Assembly (NCBI RefSeq): GCF_029893325.1
Contig: NZ_JARXWL010000004.1
Span: forward strand, 1-64,000
Origin: Enterococcus sp. PF1-24
GTDB taxonomy: Bacteria; Bacillota; Bacilli; Lactobacillales; Enterococcaceae
Length of the DNA: 64,000 nt
Direction of reading: 5' to 3'
The notes under the pieces are model-generated. The model did not search any database. It had not been told where the DNA came from and was given only the letters and a program-made list of their open reading frames with translations. A program made the position numbers and the translations under genes. Below, in pieces: positions 43,105-52,054 of this stretch (position 1 is the first letter of the stretch; every line of letters begins with the position of its first letter).

Positions 43105-43249
43105 GCTTAACAGCACCTCCTTATAATATACTTAGACTCGCCATCCCAAGTGACAATCCCTTGTACTTAATACTTGTTCTGTGCGGTTGTAGCTGTGGAG
43201 TCCACAATTACAACATTAACATCATAACAAATATTTTCAGAAAAAGCAA
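43105..43249 (-). promoter_or_regulatory. rplU promoter and L21 leader
   Basis: On the minus strand TTGCTT (43244-43249), 17 bp, TATGAT (43221-43226). The transcribed leader of about 110 nt contains AACAAGTATTAAGTACAAGG and TCACTTGGGATGGCGAG blocks that resemble the L21 leader family used for autoregulation in Firmicutes. Family match is from memory. Confidence 0.65.
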
Positions 43250-43392
43250 TGATTTTTTCTGAAGCCACAACAATATTCAGCAATTACTCATTTCAAAAAG
43301 CAGAACAAAATTTCAATTCCTTCCTATTATATTTGGTAAAGCGAGCTGGCTCGTTGTGATTAACTTTTTATAACAAAAATTCAGATTTACGG

Positions 43393-43421
43393 TTGAATCT
43401 TAAGCCTGCTTCTGTTACAAT
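43393..43421 (+). promoter_or_regulatory. Promoter of the tRNA-Arg gene
   Basis: TTGAAT (43393-43398), 17 bp, TACAAT (43416-43421), 35 bp before the tRNA. Confidence 0.7.
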
Positions 43422-43455
43422 TCTATTTGTTGCTAAAAACAATCTTTTTCAATTT

Positions 43456-43529
43456 GTGCCAGTAGCTCAGCTGGATAGAGCACTCGCCTTCTAAGCGAGC
43501 GGTCGGGGGTTCGAATCCCTCCTGGCATA
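43456..43529 (+). tRNA. tRNA-Arg (anticodon UCU)
   Basis: A 74-nt cloverleaf. The acceptor stem GTGCCAG pairs with CTGGCAT (first pair G-U). The anticodon stem CTCGC/GCGAG encloses CTTCTAA, anticodon TCT; the T-loop is TTCGAAT. CCA is not encoded. Confidence 0.93.
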
Positions 43530-43539
43530 TAAAAATTAA

Positions 43540-43585
43540 CAAACTGTTAGCTGATATCCAAATCGGCTAACGGTTTTTTATCCCT
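43540..43585 (+). terminator. Terminator of the tRNA-Arg gene
   Basis: Stem GTTAGC...GCTAAC with further pairs on both sides, followed by GGTTTTTTATC. Confidence 0.8.
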
Positions 43586-43607
43586 ATATGCTATTTTTCT
43601 ATCAAAT

Positions 43608-43646
43608 CAAAAAATCCCCACGGCAAATTTCACCGCAGGGATTTTT
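43608..43646. terminator. Bidirectional terminator next to the siderophore-binding protein gene
   Basis: AAAAATCCC, CGG and their complements (CCG, GGGATTTTT) form a stem flanked by A and T runs, immediately after the minus-strand stop at 43649. Confidence 0.82.
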
Positions 43647-43648
43647 CT

Positions 43649-44596
43649 TTATTTCAACTGTTCTTTAACATCTTCAATCATTTCAGTATAAGCGATTGGG
43701 CCGTTATATAACCAGCTTGATTCGCTGCTGAATTCCCACAAATTGCCATTCTTAACAGCGGGGAGATTTTGCCAAATTTGATCATCAAACATCGCTGCCC
43801 CTTGATCGCTATTAACTAAAATTAAATAATCAGCATCTAGTTCAGCTAATTTTTCTAAAGAAACAGCGCTGAAATCAGCTTCTGCTGTCGCGCTAACTTC
43901 AGCCACCAATTCAGGAACAGCAAAACCTAATTGATTATAAACTAAGTCACCGCTAGAGCGATCTTTAGCTACCATAAATGCTGAATTATTAGTTACCCAC
44001 AAAATAGCGACTGATTTTCCTTGAATTTTATCAGCATAATCAGTTTTAGTTTCTTCAACTAAAGTTTCATAATCAGCAATTACTTCTTCCGCTTTTTCTT
44101 CCTTGTTTAAAACCGCAGCAATATCATTTAACTTATTGCGCCAAGTGATACCTTCCCCGTTTTTAACAACGTAAGTTGCGTCAATTTTGCTATACTCAGC
44201 GTATTTATCCCCTTCAACTAAAGGATCTGATTCTACCAATACCAGATCGGGTTCCAACGCTAATAAATCTTCATAAGGTAAATCATAATTAATTAATGGA
44301 AGATCTTCTAATTGCTCCTGTAAATACATTTGTCGTGAGCCACCGCCAACTGTCCATTGCGCTACTGGTGTCACTTCTAAAGCCACTAAAAAATCTTCTA
44401 AATAGCTCCCCACAATTCTTTGAGGATCTTTAGGAATTTCTACTTCATGACCTAAATTATCTATCTGAACGGAAGCTTTTGATTCTTCGTTACTTGTTGC
44501 AGATTCTTTGGTTTCAGCACTATTACTCCCACAGGCAACCATTGTTAATGCTGAAGCACCAACTAATAAAAATGATAAAAACTTTTTCCTTTTCAA
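43649..44596 (-). CDS. Iron-siderophore ABC transporter, substrate-binding lipoprotein
   Basis: A 315-residue lipoprotein (signal peptide with lipobox TMVAC, Cys at about 22) of the FhuD/FecB cluster (Peripla_BP_2): DNLGHEVEIPKDPQRIV, then PEYEDLLALEPDLVLVES-like LPYEDLLALEPDLVLVE. It binds a ferric siderophore at the outer face of the membrane. It is divergent from the ATPase and two permease genes of the same transporter, and two Fur boxes separate them. The ligand is unknown. Confidence 0.9.
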   Translation of the reverse strand: MKRKKFLSFLLVGASALTMVACGSNSAETKESATSNEESKASVQIDNLGHEVEIPKDPQRIVGSYLEDFLVALEVTPVAQWTVGGGSRQMYLQEQLEDLPLINYDLPYEDLLALEPDLVLVESDPLVEGDKYAEYSKIDATYVVKNGEGITWRNKLNDIAAVLNKEEKAEEVIADYETLVEETKTDYADKIQGKSVAILWVTNNSAFMVAKDRSSGDLVYNQLGFAVPELVAEVSATAEADFSAVSLEKLAELDADYLILVNSDQGAAMFDDQIWQNLPAVKNGNLWEFSSESSWLYNGPIAYTEMIEDVKEQLK

Positions 44597-44619
44597 AGTA
44601 TATGTCCTCTTTTCTTTTT

Positions 44620-44638
44620 AATAATGATAATCGTTATC
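44620..44638. promoter_or_regulatory. Fur box 1
   Basis: AATAATGATAATCGTTATC matches the 19-bp Fur consensus at 17 of 19 positions. It lies in front of the binding-protein gene. Confidence 0.82.
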
Positions 44639-44726
44639 AATTAAAGATACTATCAAATTATAAAATAAAGTCAATCATTTTTTATATTCCCTAAAATTAA
44701 GATTGACGAACAGACAAATAAAAGGC

Positions 44727-44745
44727 ATAATCGATAATCATTATC
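44727..44745. promoter_or_regulatory. Fur box 2
   Basis: ATAATCGATAATCATTATC contains the perfect 6-1-6 unit GATAATCATTATC (44733-44745). It lies in front of the transporter ATPase gene. Confidence 0.85.
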
Positions 44746-44799
44746 AATGACATTTAGAAACAGCTTCATAACTATGAAGTTTGTTCAAAAAGGAGCCTT

Positions 44800-45603
44800 A
44801 TGACAGAATTACATACTCATAATCTTTTTGTCGGTTATCAAAAAAAGACAATCGTCAAAAATTTATCATTGACTATTCCTAAAGGAAAAATTATCGGTTT
44901 AATCGGTCCTAATGGCAGCGGAAAATCAACTTTACTTAAAGCTTTAGCCCGGATTTTATTGCCACAACAAGGAGAAGTTTTACTAGATAATCAAACGATT
45001 CAGTCTTTAACAACCAAAGAAGTCGCTAAAAAAATTGCCCTTTTACCACAAGCCAATGAAAGTGGCATTGGTTTAACTGTTCGCGAAGTGATTTCCTATG
45101 GGCGTTTTCCTTATCAAAAATCATTAGGGCGTTTATCTGAGGAAGACTACGCCGCTATTGATTGGGCTTTAAAGGCAACTGGCTTAGCTAAATTAGCGGA
45201 CGCTAAGGTCAACGCTCTATCTGGCGGCCAACGTCAGCGAGTTTGGATTGCTTTAGCTTTAGCTCAGGATACCGATATCACGATTTTAGATGAACCGACT
45301 ACTTTTTTAGATTTGGCGCATCAGTTAGAAATTTTGAATTTATTGCAAGAAATTAATCAACAACAGCAAAAAACGATTATTATGTCTATTCATGATTTGA
45401 ATCATGCTTCGCGTTTTTGTGATTATCTCTATGCTTTAAAAGCTGGTCAATTAATTGTGGAAGGTCCAGTTGAAGAAGTTTTAACCAATCACTGGTTAAA
45501 AGAATTATATGAAATTGATGCGTTACTAGGTACCTTTCCCAATAGTAATAAGCCTTTGGTACTTAGTTATGATTTAATCAGAGGTGAAAATGATGAAAGT
45601 TAA
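44800..45603 (+). CDS. Iron-siderophore ABC transporter, ATPase
   Basis: A 267-residue FecE/FhuC-type ATPase: Walker A GPNGSGKST at about 35-43, the Q-loop, LSGGQRQRVWIALAL signature, Walker B ITILDEPTTFLD, and switch His in SIHDLNHA. It energises the two FecCD-type permeases that follow. ATG 44800 follows AAGGAG. Its 3' end overlaps the next gene by about 14 bp. Iron-starvation control by Fur is indicated by the upstream box. Confidence 0.94.
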   Translation: MTELHTHNLFVGYQKKTIVKNLSLTIPKGKIIGLIGPNGSGKSTLLKALARILLPQQGEVLLDNQTIQSLTTKEVAKKIALLPQANESGIGLTVREVISYGRFPYQKSLGRLSEEDYAAIDWALKATGLAKLADAKVNALSGGQRQRVWIALALAQDTDITILDEPTTFLDLAHQLEILNLLQEINQQQQKTIIMSIHDLNHASRFCDYLYALKAGQLIVEGPVEEVLTNHWLKELYEIDALLGTFPNSNKPLVLSYDLIRGENDES

Positions 45604-46582
45604 AAAAACGCCTTTGATTATGGTGGGGTTATTATTACTTTGTTTGCTGGTTTTCTATTTATCTTTAACCAATGGTGCCGTTATGGTTGAGAGAAAGACG
45701 ATTTATCAAGCTTTGTTTCATTTTGATAAAAATAACCAAAGTCAGCAGATTATTCGTAACTTGCGCTTACCACGAATTTTGGCTTCTTTTTTAGTGGGCA
45801 GTTGTTTTGCGGTGAGTGGTGCTTTAATGCAAGGGATTACTCGTAATCCTTTGGCGGAATCTGGCTTGTTAGGAATTAACAGCGGCGCAGCTTTTGGTTT
45901 GGCTTTGTGTTTTATTTTATTTCCAAAAGCTTCAACCAGCAGCACACTGCTCTTTTCTTTTGGTAGCGCCTTGTTAGTCACTTTGATTATTTTTTTAATT
46001 ACTAATATTTCTTCCAGCAGTTTTTCTGCCGTTCAGCTGGTTTTAGCTGGGGTGGCTATCAGTTCGCTGTTTTCAGCGATTAGTCAAGCAATGGCTTTAT
46101 TCTTTAATCTGCAACAAGATTTAGCTTTTTGGTATATTGGTGGCGTGGCAAATGTGACTTGGCAACAATTTTGGCAAGTTTTACCAATTTTCATTTTTGG
46201 AAGTTTGGCTAGTCTTTTCTTAGGGAATCAAATTAACTGTCTGGTTTTAGGTGATGAAACGGCGATTTCTTTAGGAAAAAATCCAGTTTTAATCCGCGGA
46301 ATTGCAGTGGTTTTAACGGTTTTATTGGCGGGGATTGCAGTGGCGCTAGTAGGTCCGATTAGTTTTGTCGGGCTAATGGTTCCCCACACGATTCGCCACT
46401 TTACTGATGAAAATTATCGCTTAATTCTTCCTTTCAGCATTGTTTTAGGAGGACTATTAGTAATGTTGGCAGATTTTTGTGCTCGTTTATTAAATCCACC
46501 TTTTGAAACACCTTTTGGTATTTTAATCTCTTTGATTGGCGTGCCATTCTTACTTTATAAAGTAAGGAGTTCAGACGAATGA
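45590..46582 (+). CDS. Iron-siderophore ABC transporter, permease 1 (FecCD family)
   Basis: About 330 residues, with roughly ten membrane helices. Family blocks: RLPRILASFLVGSCFAVSGALMQGITRNPLA and LAGVA, then GPISFVGLMVPHTIRH. Start is ATG 45590 or 45593 after AGAGGTG; an upstream GTG is part of that ribosome site. It overlaps the ATPase gene and the next permease gene (ATGA), so the three are translationally coupled. Confidence 0.93.
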   Translation: MMKVKKTPLIMVGLLLLCLLVFYLSLTNGAVMVERKTIYQALFHFDKNNQSQQIIRNLRLPRILASFLVGSCFAVSGALMQGITRNPLAESGLLGINSGAAFGLALCFILFPKASTSSTLLFSFGSALLVTLIIFLITNISSSSFSAVQLVLAGVAISSLFSAISQAMALFFNLQQDLAFWYIGGVANVTWQQFWQVLPIFIFGSLASLFLGNQINCLVLGDETAISLGKNPVLIRGIAVVLTVLLAGIAVALVGPISFVGLMVPHTIRHFTDENYRLILPFSIVLGGLLVMLADFCARLLNPPFETPFGILISLIGVPFLLYKVRSSDE

Positions 46583-47562
46583 AAAAAATACGTAATTGGT
46601 TAATCCTGCTTCTGTTAGTTGTGACTGTCTTCACTGCTAGTTTGATGATTGGTAAAAATTTATTTACCATAACAGATATTTTAAATGTTGTTTCCGGCGC
46701 CAGTTCGGCGGCAAAAAAATTAACTTTTTGGGATTTTCGTTTTCCTCGTAGTTTATTAGCTTTGATTGGTGGCTTTGGCATTGCGGTTTCTGGCTTTTTA
46801 CTGCAAGGAATCACCCGTAATGATTTAGCGGACTCTAGCATTTTAGGTATTAATAGCGGTGCGGGCTTATTAGTTATGGTTTATCTTGGCTTTTATGCAC
46901 AAGCTGCTTCTTGGTTATTGCCGATTTGGGCGATAGCTGGCGGATTTTTAGCTGCTGCTTTTGTCGTTTTCTTTGCTTTTCAACCAAGATCAAGGCTTTC
47001 TATGACGAAAGTTTTATTAACCGGGATTGCGGTCAACTCTGGTTTATCAGCATTGACTTTATTAGTAACGGTTCAGCTCTCTAAAGAACGTTATCAATTT
47101 GTAGCTACTTGGTTGGCTGGTTCTTTATGGGGAACTAATTGGAAAAGTATCGGTATTTTGCTGCCAATTGTAATACTTTTAGTATTATTAGCAGTCATCA
47201 GAACGCCAATCTTAAATTATTTAAGTTTAGGAGAGGAACAAGCGGTTAGTTTAGGCGTTAATGTTGTTAAAGAACGTTTAATTTTTCTCGCTTTAGCGGT
47301 AGCATTGGCAGCAAGTTGTGTGGCTTTTACCGGGAGCTTAGCTTTTGTTGGTTTATTAAGTCCCCACATTGCCAAAAGTTTATTGCAAAAAGAATCTCGT
47401 GAAAGTCTATTACTTAGTGGAATAATCGGTAGTCTTTTAGTAATGATTGCTGATATTTTAGGTAGAATTATTTTATCTAGTGGCGAAATCCCGGCTGGTA
47501 TTATTATCTCTTTAATTGGTGCGCCTTATTTTCTTTGGCTATTATTAAGAAAAAAAGTCTAA
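46579..47562 (+). CDS. Iron-siderophore ABC transporter, permease 2 (FecCD family)
   Basis: A 327-residue FecCD permease, the hetero-partner of the preceding one: RFPRSLLALIGGFGIAVSGFLLQGITRNDLADSSILG and GSLAFVGLLSPHIAK. Start overlaps the preceding stop by four bases. It completes a binding-protein, ATPase, two-permease ferric siderophore importer. Confidence 0.93.
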   Translation: MKKIRNWLILLLLVVTVFTASLMIGKNLFTITDILNVVSGASSAAKKLTFWDFRFPRSLLALIGGFGIAVSGFLLQGITRNDLADSSILGINSGAGLLVMVYLGFYAQAASWLLPIWAIAGGFLAAAFVVFFAFQPRSRLSMTKVLLTGIAVNSGLSALTLLVTVQLSKERYQFVATWLAGSLWGTNWKSIGILLPIVILLVLLAVIRTPILNYLSLGEEQAVSLGVNVVKERLIFLALAVALAASCVAFTGSLAFVGLLSPHIAKSLLQKESRESLLLSGIIGSLLVMIADILGRIILSSGEIPAGIIISLIGAPYFLWLLLRKKV

Positions 47563-47929
47563 ATCAGCGGTGATTTCTAAAATTGTGCAATTTTCACAAT
47601 TTTTTCATATTTTATTTTTCCATAACAAAAGTCTCCGGACTTTATAGATAACAGTTGTTATCTATAAAACCGCGGTTTAATCAGCTTAAAACGACCATTT
47701 CATAAGTCCCTTAGTAAGAATTAACTAACAAAAGAAATTCAAGAAAGTCTATTTTTTTTCATAGTTTTGTGTTATTATTCTCCCATCGTCAAAAATATCT
47801 ACTCAAAAATTAAATTTGTCTGTACATTTAAAGCTGGGTTAACTTTAAATTAGACATTTTTATAAAATTTTTTTGACGTTGAATCCGTTAGGCATGAGTA
47901 AGATAAAATTTGTTGGAGGATTTTATATT
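47563..47929. promoter_or_regulatory. Intergenic region: terminator, dyad and structured leader
   Basis: Contains three structures. (1) A terminator for the iron operon: AAAATTGTG (47579-47587) pairs with CACAATTTT (47595-47603), then TTT. (2) A 13-bp dyad at 47641-47653/47656-47668 with 2-bp centre. (3) A nested fold before the small gene at 47930: outer CGTCAAAAA (47787-47795) with TTTTTGACG (47870-47878), inner arms 47817-47833 with 47843-47856. Confidence 0.6.
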
Positions 47930-48103
47930 ATGGAATTAAAAAAAGGTGACTTTGTAAAAGGTGACTTTGTAAAAGGCAGTATGGTAGCCAAAGAACCTGT
48001 TTTAGTTGAAGGTGAAATAATTTCAGTGTTAGAAAACATCGTGATTATTTCCACTGAAACACACGGGAATGTAACTATCAAAAAAAGTGATTTGCTTAAA
48101 TAA
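47930..48103 (+). CDS. Small SH3-like (DUF2187-type) protein
   Basis: A 57-residue protein, MELKKGDFVKGDFVKGSMV then VEGEIISVLENIVIIST and VTIKKSDL, a small beta-barrel pattern like DUF2187. KGDFV is present twice because 15 bp are duplicated in tandem (47944-47975). I start at ATG 47930 behind TGGAGG; the frame extends upstream but without a ribosome site there. Function unknown. Confidence 0.68.
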   Translation: MELKKGDFVKGDFVKGSMVAKEPVLVEGEIISVLENIVIISTETHGNVTIKKSDLLK

Positions 48104-48108
48104 GCACA

Positions 48109-48160
48109 ATAAAAAAGCTTGTTAACTTTGAAGAACATTTTCAAAGTTAACAAGCTTTTT
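48109..48160. terminator. Bidirectional terminator between convergent genes
   Basis: A stem of about 20 bp (AAAAAGCTTGTTAACTTTGA with its complement, 7-nt loop) flanked by A and T runs. Confidence 0.92.
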
Positions 48161-48171
48161 GTTTTTGTCTG

Positions 48172-48864
48172 TTAATCATTACGGCGATTATTACCAAATA
48201 ATAGAACTAATCTTAATAATTGTAAAAAAGTTGCAAAGGCCGCTGCCACATAAGTTAAGGCTGCAGCAAACAAGACTTTCCGCGCCATCGGTACTTCTTC
48301 TTCAGTTAACAAGCCCCCGTCACTTAAAATTGTTAATGCTCGCTTAGAAGCATTAAATTCAACTGGTAAAGTAACTAATTGAAATAATAAAGCTAGTGAA
48401 AAAGCAGCAATCCCTAAATTAATCAAGAAAGAGTTCCAGCTTAGTAACACACCAACTATAATCAAAGGCATAGCTGCGGCTGAACCAAAATTCGCTACTG
48501 GCACAATTGCAGCTCGTAATTTTAAAGGAAAATAATTTTGTGCGTCTTGTACCGCATGACCACATTCGTGAGCTGCCACACCAATAGCTGCTACTGAAGT
48601 GGAATTAGCAGTTGCCTGTGATAAACTCAATAATTTCTTTTGGGAATTATAGTTATCGGTTAAGTCGCCAGAAATTTGTTGCACACCGACATCATGAATT
48701 TGTTGACTTTGCAAAATATATTTCGCCGCATCTGTTCCCGTCACAGCTTTCTTACTATGAAATTTATCATATTTATTAAACGTATTTTTAACATAAGATG
48801 ATGCTGCTAACGAAATGACCATCCCAATAATCACTAAGAAATACGTTGGATCTAAATAAAACAT
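48172..48864 (-). CDS. YugP-type membrane zinc metallopeptidase
   Basis: A 230-residue membrane protein with HECGH in AAHECGHAVQDA (residues about 108-112), the zinc-binding HExxH variant of the YugP family, and hydrophobic helices at the N-terminus, near 135-155, 160-185 and at the C-terminus. I start at ATG 48864 (MFYLDPTYF) after GAGGAGAT, since the longer frame has no other ribosome site. Substrate unknown. Confidence 0.85.
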   Translation of the reverse strand: MFYLDPTYFLVIIGMVISLAASSYVKNTFNKYDKFHSKKAVTGTDAAKYILQSQQIHDVGVQQISGDLTDNYNSQKKLLSLSQATANSTSVAAIGVAAHECGHAVQDAQNYFPLKLRAAIVPVANFGSAAAMPLIIVGVLLSWNSFLINLGIAAFSLALLFQLVTLPVEFNASKRALTILSDGGLLTEEEVPMARKVLFAAALTYVAAAFATFLQLLRLVLLFGNNRRND

Positions 48865-49000
48865 CCTAATCTCCTCACATTCTTTGTCTGTTTTAACAGT
48901 TATAATTTCTAATACATTAAAGTGTAGCACGAAAATATTAAATTAATGTTAACAAAGTCCTGTAAAACGCAGAAAATTTGATTTAGCGTTTAAAGGCTAT

Positions 49001-49036
49001 AGAAAAAACACCTTAACAAAAAATCTGCTAAGGTGT
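49001..49036 (-). terminator. Terminator of the PhnA-like gene
   Basis: ACACCTTA (49008-49015) pairs with TAAGGTGT (49029-49036), followed on the minus strand by TTTTTT. Confidence 0.82.
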
Positions 49037-49045
49037 CACTGACAA

Positions 49046-49387
49046 TTATAATTTTTTGACAAATTCTGATTTTAGTTTCATAGGACCAAAACCATCGACT
49101 TTACAGTCAATATTGTGGTCGCCTTCAACTAAACGAATGTTTTTAACTTTTGTACCTTGTTTGATGGCACCTGAAGCACCTTTTACTTTTAAATCTTTAA
49201 TTACAGTCACGCTATCGCCATCTTGTAAAAGATTGCCATTGCTGTCTTTTACAACTAAGCCGCCTGCGTTTTCTTCAGTTTCACTAGCTGCTTGCCATTC
49301 ATTTCCGCATTCGGGACAGATGAATAAGCCTCGATCCTCATAAGCATAACTTGAATCACATTGGGGACAATTTGGTATAGTAGCCAT
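49046..49387 (-). CDS. PhnA/YjdM-type zinc-ribbon protein
   Basis: A 113-residue protein: zinc ribbon [25 protein letters not shown] (Cys 8, 11, 28, 31) followed by the SH3-like PhnA domain ([26 protein letters not shown]). Despite the name, this family is not shown to act in phosphonate use in Gram-positives. Single gene with its own terminator. Confidence 0.9.
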   Translation of the reverse strand: MATIPNCPQCDSSYAYEDRGLFICPECGNEWQAASETEENAGGLVVKDSNGNLLQDGDSVTVIKDLKVKGASGAIKQGTKVKNIRLVEGDHNIDCKVDGFGPMKLKSEFVKKL

Positions 49388-49510
49388 TTAAATTCCTTTC
49401 TAATCTTACAATAAGTTTCTTTTATTTTTTTCAACTTAAAATTGTTAGCCTATTCAGACTATACAATAGTTGATTTTACCTGATGTTTAAAAGAATTTGA
49501 AGCCCTTCTC

Positions 49511-50467
49511 TTAATTTTCCTGATATTCTTGGCAAAGGGTTTGAATTTCTTGATAAATTTCAGCGACTTCTGCTAAATCTTTGGCATTGGCGCCGCTAGC
49601 TAAAGGATGACCGCCACCGTGATGTTTTTTCGCCAATTGATTAATGACTGGGCCTTTTGAACGTAAACGTACGCGATAATAGCCTTCAGCTTGTTGCACA
49701 AAAATCCCCCACGCTAAGACATTTTCAATTTGACCTGGCAAGGAAACCACCGCAGCTGTTTCAGAATCAACCACGCCAAAATCAGCTAATAATTCTTTTG
49801 TCAAAATAATTTTACCAGCGCCTTTTTTGTCCACTTCAATATTTTGATAAACATAACCTGAAAGTTTTGCCACGCTGCGAGAGATTTGCTCTAACTGACG
49901 ATTTAATTTTGGTGCGTCAAAATCATATTTCAACAATTCAGCGGAAATTTCAAAAGTATGCGAAGTAGTTGCTGGATATAAAAAGCGGCCAGTATCCCCC
50001 ACAATTCCGCCATATAATAAGCGGGCAGCAGCTGCTGTAATCGTTAATTCTTCTGGAAAAGCTAAACAGAAATCAGCAATAATTTCGCTACAACTGCTGG
50101 CGTGGGTGTTAACTAAAACTAAATCCCCATAAGGTTCATCATTAGGATGATGGTCAATTTTGATTAATTTTTCACCTAAATTATAGCGTTCATCACTAAT
50201 TCGTGGGGCGTTGGCGGTATCCGTAACAATCACCAAAGCTCCTTGATAGCTTTCATCAGCAACTGTTTGCATCTCGGCTAAATAATTTAACCCTTCAACT
50301 GACCCACCAACTTGATAAATATTTTTTTCTGGGAAAGACTGGCGTAAAATTTCCGCTAAGCCAACTTGCGAACCTAGCGCATCAGGGTCTGGTCGCATAT
50401 GACGATGAATAATAATCGTTTGATATTTTTTTATTTCAGCTAAAATGGCTGCTTGAATCTCCTGCAT
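49511..50467 (-). CDS. nrnA: DHH-family phosphoesterase NrnA (oligoribonuclease/pAp phosphatase)
   Basis: A 318-residue DHH/DHHA1 protein. N-terminal metal motifs HRHMRPDPDALGS, VTDTANAPR and KIDHHPND; the C-terminal DHHA1 domain ends GGGHPLASGA. NrnA degrades 2-5-mers of RNA and dephosphorylates pAp. It is 28 bp downstream of the YtoI-like gene. Confidence 0.92.
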   Translation of the reverse strand: MQEIQAAILAEIKKYQTIIIHRHMRPDPDALGSQVGLAEILRQSFPEKNIYQVGGSVEGLNYLAEMQTVADESYQGALVIVTDTANAPRISDERYNLGEKLIKIDHHPNDEPYGDLVLVNTHASSCSEIIADFCLAFPEELTITAAAARLLYGGIVGDTGRFLYPATTSHTFEISAELLKYDFDAPKLNRQLEQISRSVAKLSGYVYQNIEVDKKGAGKIILTKELLADFGVVDSETAAVVSLPGQIENVLAWGIFVQQAEGYYRVRLRSKGPVINQLAKKHHGGGHPLASGANAKDLAEVAEIYQEIQTLCQEYQEN

Positions 50468-50495
50468 TGAAAAATCCTCTTTTCTGACTTGGTTA

Positions 50496-51827
50496 TTAGC
50501 CCCGCTCCATCACTTGGCAGACGACTAAGGCTTTAGCTACAATTGTATTCTCTAAGTAAACTTCCACATCTAATTTAGCAGAACGTCGGCCTAATTCTAA
50601 AATTCGTGGCCGAATATCTAATTCGCTCTCTAATTGAATCAAGCGCAAATAATGTAAATTCATTTGTTCGACAATAATGTTTCGCCGTTGATTCATTAAC
50701 ATCGTGCGTTGCACTACATTGCCAATCACTTCGCTAAGCACCCCAAAAGCAATCGTCCCTACACTATTAACCATCTGCGGCGTCACCACAAAGCGGAAAC
50801 GATTCTCTTCATTAGCACGGCCTTCACGAACTTCTTCTTCCGTTTGTACTTCACCGGAAATTTGGTCTGACAAGGTATCAGAAATTTGCGGTTGCCGTTG
50901 AACTAATTGCATCGCCTTCATGACATCTTGCCGAGTCACGATACCAACTAAAGTTAAATCATCTTTCACCACCGGCATAACTTCTAACCCATCCCAAATC
51001 ATTTGATGACTAACAGATGCGACACTCATGGTTTTCTTCACATAAATTGGTTCTTTCGTCATGACGCGTTCAATTAATTGTGTTTCAGGTTTTCCTAAAA
51101 TATCTTTCGCCGTAACAATTCCGATTAAGCGTTGATTATGATTAACCACGGGATAGCGAGAATGTAGGGTTTCATTTGACATCCGTTGATAATCAGCCAC
51201 TGTATCTGTGCCTTTTAAATAAACGGTTTTATCAATCGCCATGTAAATATCGCTAACTAGCATGATATCTTTTTTAATCAATTGGTCACTTAACGCCCGG
51301 TTAATCATGGTGGCTACCGTAAAGGTATCATAAGTTGTCCGTAAAATCGGCATCGCCAAACGGTCTGCCAGTTCAGCAATTTCTGGTGTGGTTTCAAAGC
51401 CCCCTGTGATTAAAACCGCAGCACCATCTTCTAAAGCTAATTTTTGCACTTCCAAACGATTCCCGACAATCATTAAAGAACCTGGAGTAATATAGCGTTT
51501 CATGGCCTCTTTAGTCATGGCACCAATCACAAATTTATTTAAGCTTTTATCTAACCCCGCCGAGCCCCCTAAAACGTCCCCGTCAATGATGCGGACAACT
51601 TCGCCAAAAGTTAGCTTTTCAATGTTTCTCTTTAATTTACGTTCAATCCGAATGGTTCCCACTCGCTGAATGGTTGAAACTAAGCCGATATTTTCGGCAT
51701 CTTTAATCGCTCGATAAGCCGTGCCTTCACTGACATTCAACTCTTTGGCAATCGTTCGCACCGAAATTCGGTTACCCACTGGCAATTCTTCAATATGAGC
51801 CAATATTAAATCATGTTTTGTCGCCAT
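50496..51827 (-). CDS. YtoI-like HTH/DRTGG/CBS/HotDog regulator
   Basis: About 443 residues, with a GntR-like winged helix at the N-terminus (SVRTIAKELNVSEGTAYRAIKDAENIGLV), a DRTGG domain (about 70-185), two CBS domains (about 195-310; adenosyl-ligand sensors) and a C-terminal HotDog-fold domain. The combination is that of B. subtilis YtoI. I start at ATG 51827 (MATKHDLI) after GGGGAAAAGAG; an ATG five codons upstream contains this site. Adjacent to nrnA, as in relatives, suggesting nucleotide-responsive control. Confidence 0.85.
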   Translation of the reverse strand: MATKHDLILAHIEELPVGNRISVRTIAKELNVSEGTAYRAIKDAENIGLVSTIQRVGTIRIERKLKRNIEKLTFGEVVRIIDGDVLGGSAGLDKSLNKFVIGAMTKEAMKRYITPGSLMIVGNRLEVQKLALEDGAAVLITGGFETTPEIAELADRLAMPILRTTYDTFTVATMINRALSDQLIKKDIMLVSDIYMAIDKTVYLKGTDTVADYQRMSNETLHSRYPVVNHNQRLIGIVTAKDILGKPETQLIERVMTKEPIYVKKTMSVASVSHQMIWDGLEVMPVVKDDLTLVGIVTRQDVMKAMQLVQRQPQISDTLSDQISGEVQTEEEVREGRANEENRFRFVVTPQMVNSVGTIAFGVLSEVIGNVVQRTMLMNQRRNIIVEQMNLHYLRLIQLESELDIRPRILELGRRSAKLDVEVYLENTIVAKALVVCQVMERG

Positions 51828-52009
51828 CTCTTTTCCCCGCATTCTTACTATTGGATTTTAAGTTTTTTCCTGCTCTGTATCTAAAAAAATGATACAGCTA
51901 TCACTTAACATTATAACAGTTTTTCTGACAGAAACCAATTCTGCAACTTACAATTATAACAACTAAAAAATCTCGGTAAAAATTGACTGCGTTTTATTTG
52001 AACAGACTT

Positions 52010-52047
52010 ACTAAAAACAAAAATCCCACAGCCTAAATTAGGCTGTG
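52010..52047 (-). terminator. Terminator of the RNase J gene
   Basis: CACAGCCTAA/TTAGGCTGTG stem (52027-52047) followed on the minus strand by GGATTTTTGTTTTT. Confidence 0.88.
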
Positions 52048-52054
52048 AGTTATT

